Below, in pieces: positions 54,130-64,000 of a stretch of DNA of 64,000 nucleotides. The notes beneath the pieces are model-generated. The model made no database searches. It was given only the letters and a program-made list of their open reading frames with translations, and was not told the origin of the DNA. Source of the DNA: Kitagawia praeruptora (taxonomy: Eukaryota; Streptophyta; Magnoliopsida; Apiales; Apiaceae); the NCBI GenBank assembly GCA_037693485.1, contig CM075345.1, forward strand, positions 89,176,001 through 89,240,000. The letters are read 5' to 3'. The stretch's first letter is position 1; every line of letters starts with the position of its first letter. The translations under genes were made by a program, and so were the position numbers.

Positions 54130-55466
54130 GTCTCCTTGGGTCCTTTCTTGTTAGCCTTTGGTTTTACACTCTTAGCAATCTTCACTTTGGATGTAGATGC
54201 TTGAGTGATAGGTTTTGACAGATGCTCATTTGAATAAATATTTGATGCATGCATTTGTGAAAAATTGGCATACATATTATCCATGCTAGGAATGCTCCAT
54301 GACATTTGCGGCATATTCACAGATTGAAAATAAGGATTAGGCACATATGGCATGTTCACATATGGATTTGAAAAACTAGCATTCTGATACAAACCAGGCA
54401 TAACAGGCATTGCAGGCATACTTGGCATAGATTGAGGTACATGAACAGGAGTCCTTTTAACAGACTTGCAATTAGAAGATAGGTGATTGACACTATTGCA
54501 ATTACCACAAGTTTTCCTAGGAGCAAACTTGTCAGGAGAATAATTGTTTTTCTTGTTAATGCCTATCTTACCATTTCTGTTCTTTTTCTTTTTACCCTTA
54601 GTCTCTACCTTTTCATTAACTGATTTACCAACAGCCTTTTTGTTAAGTAAATCACCTGCCTTAGCCTTCTCACTTGATTTGGCTTGGCTACTTTCACCAG
54701 AAACAAAGTTCTTGGCTACTGGACCATACTGATCATTCAGTTTCTTGAGTTCCTTCTTACTAACAGACTTTTTGCTAGTCGACGGATACCTCTCATCCGT
54801 TGATGGTTCATCTGTCAACGGATGATCACTATCCATTGATTCACAATTAGTCTCTAGATCCTCAAGGCAAGGTTCTAGCTCCTTTTTCTTTTGAGTCCAG
54901 GTATCCCTCACAAATGATTCTATCCCCTGGACTTCTATTATGTTTTGAGAAATATTCCTACAACTTTGAAATTTAGCAATTATTCCTTGTTCTTTTTCAA
55001 GCTGGTCTCTTAAAATCAGTTCTCTTTTTAACACAGCTTCAAGTTCACTTTTAGCATCATTGCAATCAACTCTCATTTTCTCAAATTCTAGAAATTGAAT
55101 TTCTAGGACTGCATTTCTATCACTTAAGAACTGATTAGTTTCTTTAATCCTATTGTTCTCTTTAGTAAGTGATTTAAGAGTAACACCCAAGTGATATAGT
55201 TCAGTAGACATATCATCTATAACACTATTGCATTCCTCTTTGGTTAGCTCAGAGAGATTAGTAGAAAATACCTGATTGCTAGCTGAACTTGTTTCCTGCT
55301 CAGAATCAGCCATTAATGCAAGGTTGACAAACTCAGCATCATCATCAGAATGATTTCCATCAGCAGCCCAATCATACTCTTGGGTCATGAATGCCTTTCC
55401 TTTCTGTCTGAGTAGATCAAAATATTTCTTCTTGTAGTCAACAGTTCCAGTTGGCTTTCCCTTGTT
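54108..55466 (-). pseudogene. Element C Gag C-terminal region
   Basis: 426 codons from ATG 55388, in frame with the preceding Gag piece after a TAG (55467-55469). Long coiled coil (LKSLTKENNRIKETNQFLSD, ELEAVLKRELILRDQLEKEQ), lysine-rich linker (KGKKKKNRNGKIG), a second zinc-knuckle-like motif (CGNCNSVNHLSSNC) and an M/P/N/Y-rich end with repeated MP(S/A)M. Terminal GPKETWVPKLT is the usual end of Sirevirus Gag; pol overlaps here. Confidence 0.8.
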
Positions 55467-56144
55467 CTAAGATCTAGGCTTCCTGCATTCACTTATCATG
55501 TGACCAGCAATTCCACAATTGTAGCATTTAATTTTGGATTTATCCACATAATTGCTTGTAGAAAAATCCTTGTTAAATGGCTTGGCCACCCCAGAGTTTC
55601 TTCTGAATTTTAGCTTAGAGAATCTCCTAGATAGAAAGGCTAAATGCTTATCTATCTCATCCAATTCATCCTGCTGTAGGACACTCATTTCTTCAGACAC
55701 CTTTTCCTTGCTTTTGCTTGATTCTGCTCTACCTTCACAAACCTCCCTGTTTGGTGTAGATTTAGCAGCTTCAGTCCTCTTCTCCTCCTTCTGCTCCAAG
55801 TTGGCAACAAGTGCAACTGACCCACTTTTCTTTTGGGCCTTCTCAATTTCTTCATCCTGCTCCATTTCTAGTTCATATGTCTTTAAAGTTCCATAGAGCC
55901 TTTCAAGAGTAAATGACTTGTACTCTTGAGTGTTTCTTAGAGAAACAGTCATAGGCTTCCACTCTTTGGGCAGTGATCTCAGAAATTTGAGATTAGAATC
56001 TTTCACTTGGTAGATTCTTCCATACAGTTTCAAGCCATTCAGTAGCTTTTGAAATCTACTAAATGTGTCATTCAATGTCTCTCCATTCTTGAAATGGAAG
56101 TGCTCATACTGTTGGATCAGTAGCTGCATCTTATTTTCCCTTAC
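55467..56144 (-). pseudogene. Element C Gag middle region
   Basis: 220 codons (MQLLIQQYEHFHFKNGETLND...). Copia Gag core (FLRSLPKEWKPMTVSLRN, YGTLKTYELEME) and a CCHC zinc knuckle (CYNCGIAGHMISEC, about 203-216). It is in frame with the N-terminal piece through a TAG at 56145-56147 and with the C-terminal piece through a TAG at 55467-55469. Confidence 0.82.
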
Positions 56145-56516
56145 CTATTCTGTACCTTCACAAAGGGTTTGAACAATGTCCCATACTTCCTTGGCGGTAG
56201 TACAGTTGATAACATTGTCAACCATGTCTATTTCTAAACCATTAAACAGAATATTCATGGTCTTTTTATCTTTGTGAACTTCTGCAACATCCTCAGTACT
56301 CCACTCAGAAACAGGTTTTGGGATGTACATGTCTGGTGCATCTGCAGCAAGACCAACTCTCGAAGCAGCCTTCATTGGAACATGAGGACCCTTCTCAATG
56401 CAATCTACAAAGCCTACATCAATAGACATGAGATGTAGACGCATTTTTACTTTCCAGTGAAAGTAATTTTCCCTATCAAGAACCGGTATCTTCACTCCAT
56501 AATCCTTCTTAGACAT
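56145..56516 (-). pseudogene. Element C Gag N-terminus
   Basis: 123 codons from ATG 56516 (MSKKDYGVKIPVLDRENYFHWK), the start of a copia Gag, with TAKEVWDIVQTLCEGTE before the nonsense TAG. It begins about 45 bp from the primer site, as expected. Confidence 0.82.
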
Positions 56517-56561
56517 GTTGGAAGTGTGTTGATCTTTAAACTTCAGATATATTAGAAGCTT

Positions 56562-56573
56562 GCTCTGATACCA
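56562..56573 (-). other. Primer binding site (initiator tRNA-Met) of element C
   Basis: On the minus strand TGGTATCAGAGC, the exact copia consensus, two bases after the LTR. Confidence 0.9.
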
Positions 56574-56575
56574 AT

Positions 56576-57561
56576 TGTTATTCCCAGATTACACACTTGT
56601 ATAATTGTAGAAGGGGGGGGGTTGAATACAATTCTTGATAGTTATAAATTTTTGATAAAAACCACAGAAATCTATAAAGAAATAATTGCTGAATAGAAAT
56701 GGTTCACAAACACATAAAAAATTAGGTGGTTAAATGTACCACCTGAGACTTTTATTTGAAGAAAACCCTGTGATACAAATGTACACAGCTTCTGTTTTAC
56801 AACTCTTTGCTTCTAAGAATATTCAAGAAACCCTAAGCAAATATGTCTGTTTTCTTAATCTCTAAAGAGTTGCTACACTTGGTTATATATCCCAAGATTA
56901 CAAGTACTACAGGAATAAGATAATATTAATCTAATTCAAGTTGACTTGCTACTCCACTCCAAATCCACATGTAGCCGAAAGGTTGTCCTTGTGAACAGAT
57001 ATGTCCCCTGCACCTTTCTTGTATGTAATGTGTAAATGGAATGCTTCTTTCTTCTGTGTTTCCAAAGTATGGCTGTCATACTGCTTTTTATACCTACTAT
57101 CAACCCATGTGATCTGTCAGTCAAACCTGTCCTTATCAACTGCTAATTCCCAGCTAGCATAGGATAAAGTGACAATGATTATCCGTTGATGTTGTGCACA
57201 ATTATCCGTTGACGGTAGTTTGAGCTGTATCCGTTGATTGAGTAGATTTGAGTTGTATCCGTTGATAGAGCCCTGTTCTTATCCGTTGATACACTTTCAC
57301 TTAGACAGAATTACATAGCATAGCTTATTTACAATTGGCTACCCTATTCTGCCTATCCATTGATGGTCAACATGACTCTGAATAAAAACACTATCAATTG
57401 ATAAATAGAGATATTGCAGTATGCTACAAAACCTCATCCGTTGATGAGCTACCTGTCAACGAATAGAGTTATAAGGTCTCATCCGTTGACAGTTACAAAA
57501 CTTGACTTATACAATTTTGCTTGAATGTTAAGTTATCATCAACTACAACATATTCCTAACA
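56576..57561 (-). repeat. 5' LTR of element C (right on the plus strand)
   Basis: 986 bp, TG...CA. TATA box for the minus strand at 57085-57092. About nine TATCCGTTGAT-like motifs lie between 57180 and 57490, that is upstream of the TATA box in the direction of transcription. Confidence 0.93.
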
Positions 57562-58013
57562 CGGACTATGCCGGGCATTTAGTCGATAGAAAAGGTACAA
57601 GTGGTACATGTTAGTTTCTGGGAGGATGCTTGGTCTCTTGGTTTTCCAAGAAACAAAATTCGGTATCTATCTCCACAACAGAATCTGAATATATAGCGGC
57701 CGCAAAGTGTTGTGCTCAAATATTGTGTATGAAGCAAACACTAGCCGACTATAATATTAAATTTGATGTAATATCCATCTTATGTAATAACACGAGTGCT
57801 ATTGATCTTAGCAAAAATCCCGTGTTACATTCAAGATCTAAGCATATAGATGTGAGACATCATTTCTTGCGTGATCATGTTAATAAAGGCGATATAAAAA
57901 TGACTCATATCGAAACTGTGTACAATCTCACTGACATCTTCACCAAACCATTAAATTCCGAAAGATTCGCTAAACTCTGTTTGGATTTAGGAATGTTGGA
58001 ATTACTAAAATAA
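57562..58013 (+). pseudogene. Element D RNase H
   Basis: Resumes the codons for SDSDYAG cut by element C, then a TAG near 57610 and a readable stretch 57630-58013: VSWFSKKQNSVSISTTESEYIAA, NNTSAIDLSKNPVLHSRSKHIDV and NLTDIFTKPLNSERFAKL. This is the C-terminal copia RNase H, ending at a natural-looking stop. Part of a dead element. Confidence 0.88.
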
Positions 58014-58375
58014 TGGTTTATACATTTATATATAAATATATACTATATTTATATATTTTGTGAAAATATTTATCATAATTATCTCACGAAAAAGAGATCT
58101 TCTTGATCGAATTCTAAGGGACTCTAAAATTCAGATTCATCGATAATGATAACATATGAAACTTTATCGATCGGGTTTTATTGAGATTCTTATTATTTTA
58201 TCAATTAGATAAAACTATTTGAATAAATATTTTTGAATTAATTTCGAAAATGTTTTTGAGATATTTTTGTGATATTTAAATTCACATACAAAGAATCAAA
58301 ATATTAAAATATTTTCCAATATTATATATATATTTATTATATATACATATATAATTATTTTATAAAAGTATTTTT

Positions 58376-58406
<31 letters not shown>

Positions 58407-58468
58407 TTCTGTTTATTTTCGGTTATTTTGACCAAGTTCAATCCGACCCAGTTAATCTTGGGATGTTG
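58014..58468. other. AT-rich 3' flank of element D with (AT)n
   Basis: Contains an (AT)n run at about 58379-58408. No match to the 5' LTR was seen, so the 3' LTR seems lost. No gene is visible. Confidence 0.4.
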
Positions 58469-58836
58469 GCCCCCAATATCACAATTTGAAATTAAATGAC
58501 CCCAAATATCACAGCTCAAAAACTTGGCCCCCAATATCACTCCAAAACAAAGGAGCGTCTAGCGTTTACAATTTTTTTTCAGAAACGCTACTTCGTTCAG
58601 CGTTTTGGGGAGGAAGGATAGAGAACGCTACTTAAAGTAGGGTTAGGGGAGCTGTGTGGGGTGGTAGAACGCTGAATGAAATGACGTCTTGGGTGTAAAC
58701 GCTACTTCATCTGGCGTTGAAGCTGTTTTTTTTTTGTTTTTTATGTTTTATGTTTTTTTGTTTTTTTATGTTTGCAAATAATATTAAAATCCAAAATTAA
58801 AAAAAACAATATGTTTTTTTTTGTTTTTGTTTTTTT

Positions 58837-59410
58837 GTTCGTATACGATTTATTCGTCATTCAGAATATTTTTAAAACTCAAAATGGAATTGGTAAACCC
58901 CAAAGGTTAACCGTTGAAACCCCGAGGGAATACAAATAAAATTAAAAAATTGAATCTGGCGGCCTGATTTTTAAACGCTAACGCGTTTAAAAATTAGGCT
59001 AAGTTAAGGTTTAGGGTCAACCCTAAACCCCAAACCCTAAGTTCGTATACGTTTTATTCGTCGTGTTGAATATTTCTAAAACCCAAAATGGAAATGTTGA
59101 ACCCCAAAAGTTAATTGTTGAATACTTAAATTTAACTAAAATTGTAGCTTTTAAATTTAAAAATTTTAATTAAAAAATTGAATCCGGCGGTCTGGTTTTT
59201 AAACTCTAACGCGTTTAAAAATCAGGATAAGTTAGGGTTTAGGGTCTAGGATTTAGGGTTGTAAACAACCCTACACCTTAAACCCTAAGTTCGCACACGG
59301 TTTATTCGTCGTTCGAAATATTTCTAAAACCCAAAATGGAAACGTTGAACCCTAAAAGTTAATTATTGAACCCCTAAGATTAATTAGAATTGTATTTTTT
59401 TTAATTTAAA
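58837..59410. repeat. Three tandem ~200-250-bp units with telomere-like CCCTAAA junctions
   Basis: Units start at 58837, 59041 and 59289 with gttcgtatacgNtttattcgtc or a close variant. They share aaacccaaaatgg, ttgaacccc, ttgaatcYggcgg and aaacgctaacgcgtttaaaaat. The first two units end in TTAGGGTTTAGGGTC...ACCCTAAACCCTAA, which forms an inverted repeat. The third is incomplete. Confidence 0.8.
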
Positions 59411-59563
59411 AAATATAATTTTAATTGACCATTTATTTATTAATTTTTAATATTATTTATAAATATATATTAAGGAGAGGAAGAAATAAAAAGGAAAAAA
59501 AATAATAATAAATCACCCTTAACGCGCTCTTCCCCTCCCCTCCCCCAAAACACCACTTCAAAT

Positions 59564-60087
59564 TAGACCTGGTAATTCGTTCGTTTCGTGTACTTTTGTG
59601 TCGTGTACTTTTGTGTTTCGTGTACGTAATGTCAAATCCAAAACAGACCCGTTAAGGATTCGTTTCGTTTCGTGTTCGTGTACCTTTATTTCGTATACAT
59701 TTCGTGTCGTGTTTCGTATAATTTTTGAATAAAAATAAAAAATTTAAATATTAAATTTTTACTAGTCAAGTCTTTAAGTCACCACGTCATAAAGAATCAA
59801 GTGTGCTCAAGTCTTGTAAAACTAAAACTTGAAATTATTTTATATTTATCTTATGTAAAAATTATATATATAATATTATTTTAAAATATGTATTCATATA
59901 ATTTTAATAAAATTATTTAAATATTTATTTATTTCGTGTATTTTCGTTTCATGTCGTGTACCCAAGGGTAAACCCAAAACCGACATTAAATTCATCCGTG
60001 TACTTTCGTGTTCGTGTACCGCAAAGGTCAACCGAAATCCATAATTTTCGTGTCATTTTCGTATCGTATACCAAATTGCCGGCTCTA
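59564..60087. mobile_element. hAT-like MITE nested in the Mutator-like element
   Basis: 524 bp. Ends TAGACCTGGTAATTCG and, reversed, TAGAGCCGGCAATTTGG. Flanks CTTCAAAT and TTTCAGGT agree at five of eight positions, compatible with a decayed 8-bp duplication. The interior is rich in TTTCGTGTA(C) and its reverse, typical of this family in plants. Confidence 0.6.
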
Positions 60088-60203
60088 TTTCAGGTGGTGT
60101 CTTCCCTCCCCAAGTTCAACCAACGCGCCGATCCAGCGTTTAAAATAAAAAAACATTCCCCCCCAGAACGCTAATTAATAATACTCCCTTTTTTTTTTTA
60201 ATA

Positions 60204-60392
60204 TGACGCTTGATTTTTTGCACACAAATCCAAGTGCTTTGACCGGGTACTTATAATTATTTTTTTTATGATTTTCTTTTTTTGAATTAAAATACATAAT
60301 AAATATTTTAATTCACATAAAGAAAATTTTAAAAATAATAATTTTAAATACCCGGTAAAAACACTTGGAAATGTGTGCAAAAAGTCAAACAT
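60204..60392. repeat. Long inverted repeat (foldback, arms ~85 bp)
   Basis: Left arm gcttgattttttgcacacaa..ccaagtg..ttgaccgggta pairs with the right arm tacccggtaaaaacacttgg..atgtgtgcaaaaagtcaaac. Pairing continues through AT-rich inner arms to a centre near 60300. No coding sequence. It could be a small foldback element or yield a hairpin RNA. Confidence 0.75.
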
Positions 60393-60539
60393 CCCATTAT
60401 TTTGAGTTGTGATATTTTGAACCAATTGCTCTAAAATTGTGATATTGGATGTCTTTTCTCTTAATCTCGTCCATTCAATATTAGTACTGATTTATCTCAG
60501 TCACTGAAAACAAAAAATATTTATGCTAAAAATATTTTA

Positions 60540-61140
60540 TTTTGTGTGTGTTTCTCGGCTACCCCAGTCTCTCGTCGTTCTCTGTTCTTCTCCGACGAAA
60601 ACCCTAAAATTCCGATCATTTCAGTACTATGTTTACTCTAATGAATCAATTTTTTTTCATCATTTACATCAGTTCATCAGTTAATTGATGCAAATTAAGA
60701 CTGGGTTGGTCAAATCAACATGGTTTCGATGTTATAATGCAATAATCTCTCCATAGATTATTGACAACCAATCGAAATCGACATTTGTATATGTTTTAAT
60801 ACATATATTAAGTTTGCTACATCCCTGTTAATCTACATAAACCCAAATTGGTGTTGTTTAGACTTATCAGAAGAATGGAGATGCTATCGACGACCTCAAG
60901 TGAAAAAGCTATCTAGTTCATCGAAGTTTAAGTGCTTTTAGCAAAATGGAGTCGCACACTCATTTTCCGAGCCAACTCAGTCAATGATCGAGGTGACCAA
61001 GTAAGTCCTATGTGCATCATACCATGGGCTCAGGTATCTTTCTGTAAAATTCTAAAATTATGTGATAAATGCCTCGATTTGATTAAAATGGTGATTGTCA
61101 GTTGCAATGTTGTAAGAAAGTTAGATAAAAATAAGTGACA
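60540..61140 (+). other. Possible 5' end of an unidentified transcript
   Basis: A CT-rich leader (ctctcgtcgttctctgttcttctccgacg, about 60570-60600) followed by aaaaccctaaaattccgatc looks like a plant 5' UTR. An apparent exon runs from a ttgtttag acceptor (about 60860) to a donor ACCAA|GTAAGT (about 61000). The only ATGs in it open very short frames, so it is either an untranslated exon or a non-coding RNA. A further possible donor (ggacaaaG|GTAAGC) lies near 63435. Confidence 0.25.
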
Positions 61141-61680
61141 TGACTTTCTAGGCTTCTAGCTATCCGTCACTTGAATTCTGTGCTAAATTTTGTTCAAATC
61201 AGGTCAGTGTTTACATCATTTTTTAATACACTTGATATATGTATCTGGCATGGCTCTTAATTTAATACACTAGTGGGAACATATAATTTGAATTTGAACT
61301 ATTGGCATCGTTAAAATCTCTTTCTTGGTTGAAATTTATCTTGCCTGCTGATGTGTAGAAAGTGATGAATGCTTAACATGATTGATTGATGTATATGTCT
61401 GTCATATCTGCACATATTTGAGTCAAGAAAGCTGGAACCAACCTGAATATTAATACTACCATAAAATTTTGTGACTCTTTGAAACTTGAACTTAAACTGT
61501 CATTATATGCAAGTGGTTCTGTTTTTTTCTGTCCAAAAGTACTGACTAGAATCTGCACAATGTTGGTTTTTGTCTGCTTTTGTTTTAGAGTCAACTACAT
61601 TTGTGCATTGGTTTTTGTCTTGGCAATGTCCTTTTGTGCAAGTTGGCAAACTACTACTATTTTGGTTGGTTGTCTTTTTA

Positions 61681-62061
61681 GAGCATCTCCAATAGGAGTT
61701 GCCAAGAAGGTTTCCAACATCTATGTGGCAAGCAATCTTGGTTGCCTTCCTATTGGAGAGCCAAGGTTGCCTTAAGGTTGCCAACAATTGTTGCCAAAAG
61801 TTGGCAACTTCCTCAAATGGTTAAAGTGCATATTTTTGTTTAAAAGAAATATACTAATATACCTATTTTACATGTCTTCCTTCAAATTTACATTATTTAA
61901 TTACTCATATGGGGACCATTTATACAACTTTTAGAGTTGCCAACCATTGGATCATTTTTCTATTCAAAGTTGCCAAATTGAAGATCAATTAAAAAGTTAA
62001 TTTTTTTTTTATGATTTGGCAAAGTTGGCAACTTGATTAGCAACTCCAATTGGAGATGCTC
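61681..62061. mobile_element. Tourist-like (PIF/Harbinger) MITE
   Basis: 381 bp with ends GAGCATCTCCAATAGGAGTTG and, reversed, GAGCATCTCCAATTGGAGTTG, flanked by TTA on both sides (61678-61680, 62062-62064). The interior has repeated gttgccaa/ttggcaac phrases. It lies in presumed intron or intergenic sequence. Confidence 0.85.
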
Positions 62062-62064
62062 TTA

Positions 62065-64000
62065 GACTTTACTAAAATCAATTCATGTACATATAACCTG
62101 GAAGTTTGGAATGCCTATCCTGGAACTTCACTGTTTAAAGGAGACTTTAGTGAGCATATGTGCTTGCTTGTGATATCTGCTCATTTTTGTTTTTCTGACC
62201 TATAGACATTTAACATGAAAATGTGTGCTTGCTTGTCTTATACCAACTAGTCTAACACCTGGGTGCTTATACTCTATTTTACTCACATATGTTTTATGCC
62301 AAGTAGTCTATTTTGAATCTGTATGAATTAGGAATAAAACTCATCTATCCTCAGGCACAAAGCGTAAGTGTATATATAGATGAAAAGCATGCTAAGGGTC
62401 TTAGTTCCATCCTCTAGCTGCAAGCCTCATGTTCATATGCCTACCTGTTTCTATACTTTTACATTTATTTCTGTGCTTTTTAGTTAGTATGAAAGTTTAG
62501 AAAACATGATGGTGGAAGTATCAAATGAGGTTCTCTTGCTTAAAAATGATAATTCTTATGTGATGTGAAATGGTACAACATGTCTAGTTTGATTGTTGCT
62601 TTTACGGATGAATTAACTTGAAAATTTGAACATGATCTATGCTCCTACATGCTGCTCGTATATGCTTCCTGACTAGTCATATTTATATATGAATTAAGTG
62701 GTACAAGTTTTAATTGATCTTGATGTTATGTGCTATATTGAATTGCTTCTGCCATGCCCTCAGGTACATGTATTTCACTATAACCTAACTGTTGTCTGAA
62801 CTCCTTTCAATGACTATACTGATTGGTATGAACTATATATGAATTACTAGGCAAGGGTGATGGATATTCATAAACAGTAGGGTACATTGGAATGTGGAAA
62901 TCAAATTCAGAATAAATGGATCCCAACTGATTGTGAAAGCACTTCTTTGTTTGATATGTACCATACTGTCATGCTATTTCCTGCTATTTTTTCATGTTGG
63001 TAAACTTGGTATTCTTGCTATAAAAATGCTGTTGGTTGATCTGCTTTGTGTGCTCTATGTGTTGGAAGTTACTGTCACTATGCTTATATCTAATGGACTG
63101 ATCTACTTTTGTTATAACTGATTGTGATGTATATTACTGGTGTCGGAACCTTCTGATATGTTTACGTACTGTTTGTATGTTAGTTTCATGGTCTAGAACT
63201 TAAACTCTTTACATTTTTGGTGGTTGACTTTAATGTTTGTATTTTGGCTCACCTTGAATTCAATAATTGCTTGCACTTCTGCTGGTATGTAACTTAAGAC
63301 ATCCCTATGAACTATGGAAAATATACATGTTTTGTCAAGACATATGAACAGATATAAGAAGAATTTGCATTGTACTTGGTCCTTTCAAGTATCGAGCTTG
63401 CAATTCTTCTGCTTAAACTGATCTCTGGACAAAGGTAAGCTCTGCAGAACTGGTATTACATAAATAAGATACTCCTCATTACAACATTTTTTTTCTGACC
63501 TGTTGGTAATGCACAGACCTTCTATAAATTGTAACTGCCATGTTAATTTTACATAATGCTATTATGTCTCAGATTTCATGTATCTGCAGCATTCCTCAGT
63601 TCTTTCCAAGCTATTTAGAAACACTGTCATGATCATCTAGATTGTATTAACATTAGTTGATGTACAAGTTATAAAATGCCTCTAGAAGTGTTTATGTAAA
63701 GGATGATGTAAAATGTCCAGGTTAGCAGGCTGGTTATAATTTTAATTAGAATGTATTAGCGTTTATCCATGTAAATATTGTGTCTTGTAATTAACATTGG
63801 TTTATGTTGTATAACAATTACTGTATTAACAACATTTGCTTTGCTCGACTGTAATGACATCCAGCAATTGACTTTAATTACTTATAGTCAATAGAAAATA
63901 AGGTTGATGTAAAATGTCTAGATATGCAGGATGATGGTATTATATTCTAGAAAGTAATAGCAATAGATATGTAATTTATTCCCAGAATTGTATCTAGACA
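62065..64000. other. Unassigned AT-rich sequence, probably intronic or intergenic
   Basis: No ORF over 75 codons with any recognisable motif. TG-rich, intron-like composition. A short phrase gatgtaaaatgtcYag..gcagg repeats at about 63706 and 63904. Nothing else can be supported. Confidence 0.4.

Larger units (their letters stand above)
44647..57561 (-). mobile_element. Sirevirus-like Ty1/copia retrotransposon with a giant third ORF (element C)
   Basis: 12,915 bp, minus strand. LTRs 44647-45578 and 56576-57561, TGTTATTCCC...CCTAACA, TSD CGGAC, initiator tRNA-Met primer site (56562-56573), polypurine tract (AATTGGGGGAGAT, minus strand, about 45579-45592). Order: gag, an intact 1126-aa pol, then a 4.5-kb broken ORF before the 3' LTR. 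LTRs differ by about nine substitutions by eye plus a 54-bp deletion in the left copy, so it is older than A and B. TATCCGTTGAT-like motifs are scattered throughout. Confidence 0.92.
28560..58013 (+). mobile_element. Sirevirus-like Ty1/copia element (element D), decayed, hosting elements B and C
   Basis: Plus-strand copia element whose parts are 5' LTR, gag (31031-32994 and 41381-~42000), PR-INT-RT (42046-44641) and RNase H (57562-58013). Removing element B with one GTTAG and element C with one CGGAC restores a continuous reading frame across both junctions, which proves the nesting order. Numerous frameshifts and stops show it is dead. No 3' LTR was found after RNase H; the element seems truncated near an AT microsatellite at about 58380. 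Confidence 0.85.
58469..60453. mobile_element. Mutator-like non-autonomous element with ~60-bp imperfect terminal inverted repeats
   Basis: Left arm CCCCCAATATCACAATTTGA...AAATATCACAGCTCAAAAACTTGG; right arm, reversed, CATCCAATATCACAATTTTA...AAATATCACAACTCAAAATAATGG. About 2 kb including a nested hAT-like MITE. No transposase ORF. The interior contains AACGCT-rich phrases, poly-T stretches and telomere-like tandem repeats. A target duplication could not be fixed, so the superfamily is inferred from arm length. Confidence 0.55.

Noticed and set aside
28560..58013. 3' LTR of element D after RNase H (58014-58468)
   Set aside because: No phrase of the 5' LTR was found there by eye and no polypurine tract precedes it.
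58837..59410. A true telomere or subtelomere
   Set aside because: Only a few CCCTAAA units occur per repeat, flanked by ordinary sequence on both sides.
60932..61138. 68-codon ORF as a protein-coding exon
   Set aside because: It runs through a consensus splice donor at about 61000 and has no recognisable motif.

Overview
The window is nuclear DNA of a flowering plant, very probably a eudicot. It holds one intact host gene in a sea of nested transposable elements. The host gene is a minus-strand chloroplast FtsH protease (FTSH2/FTSH8 type) at 14330-17157, with four coding exons and an intron in the 5' UTR. Spliceosomal introns, tRNA-primed LTR retrotransposons and several MITE families all say plant; the species was not identified.

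Layout. 1-2937: 3' end of a decayed Ty1/copia element (RT, RNase H, 3' LTR). 2938-13321: fragment of a Tat-type Ty3/gypsy element carrying an intron-bearing plus-strand ORF of the 'putative gypsy type transposon' family, split by a very young LTR element (element A, 4136-11702, TSD AGGGG) that encodes only Gag and protease. 13322-14300: simple repeats and a GC-rich element remnant. 14330-17671: FtsH gene and promoter. 17672-18307: two MITEs upstream of FtsH. 18308-26563: a Tat element (F) on the minus strand with gag, PR, RT, two RNase H domains, INT and one LTR, truncated at its 3' end and flanked by an unusual 54-bp duplication. 26843-27622: Emigrant-like (pogo) element. About 28.5-58.0 kb: a plus-strand copia element (D) into which two minus-strand elements jumped: element B (32995-41375, TSD GTTAG, again Gag-PR only) in gag, and element C (44647-57561, TSD CGGAC, Sirevirus-like with a giant broken third ORF) in RNase H. 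58469-60453: a Mutator-like non-autonomous element with telomere-like tandem repeats and a nested hAT-like MITE. 60500-64000: non-TE sequence that looks like the 5' end and introns of a transcript with no readable protein, carrying a Tourist-like MITE.

Biology worth attention. Elements A and B are different families, but both end their Gag-PR protein in the same lysine-rich tail where reverse transcriptase should be. Both also carry the same ordered non-coding signals: a post-ORF hairpin, repeated polypurine-like tracts, an A-rich tract, a conserved block of about 140 nt before the 3' LTR, and a shared U5 end. This looks like a real lineage of Gag-PR-only retrotransposons mobilised in trans. 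Element C carries about 38 copies of a TATCCGTTGAT-like (MYB-core-like) motif in both orientations across its LTRs and genes. Edges and differences were read by eye, without database searches.
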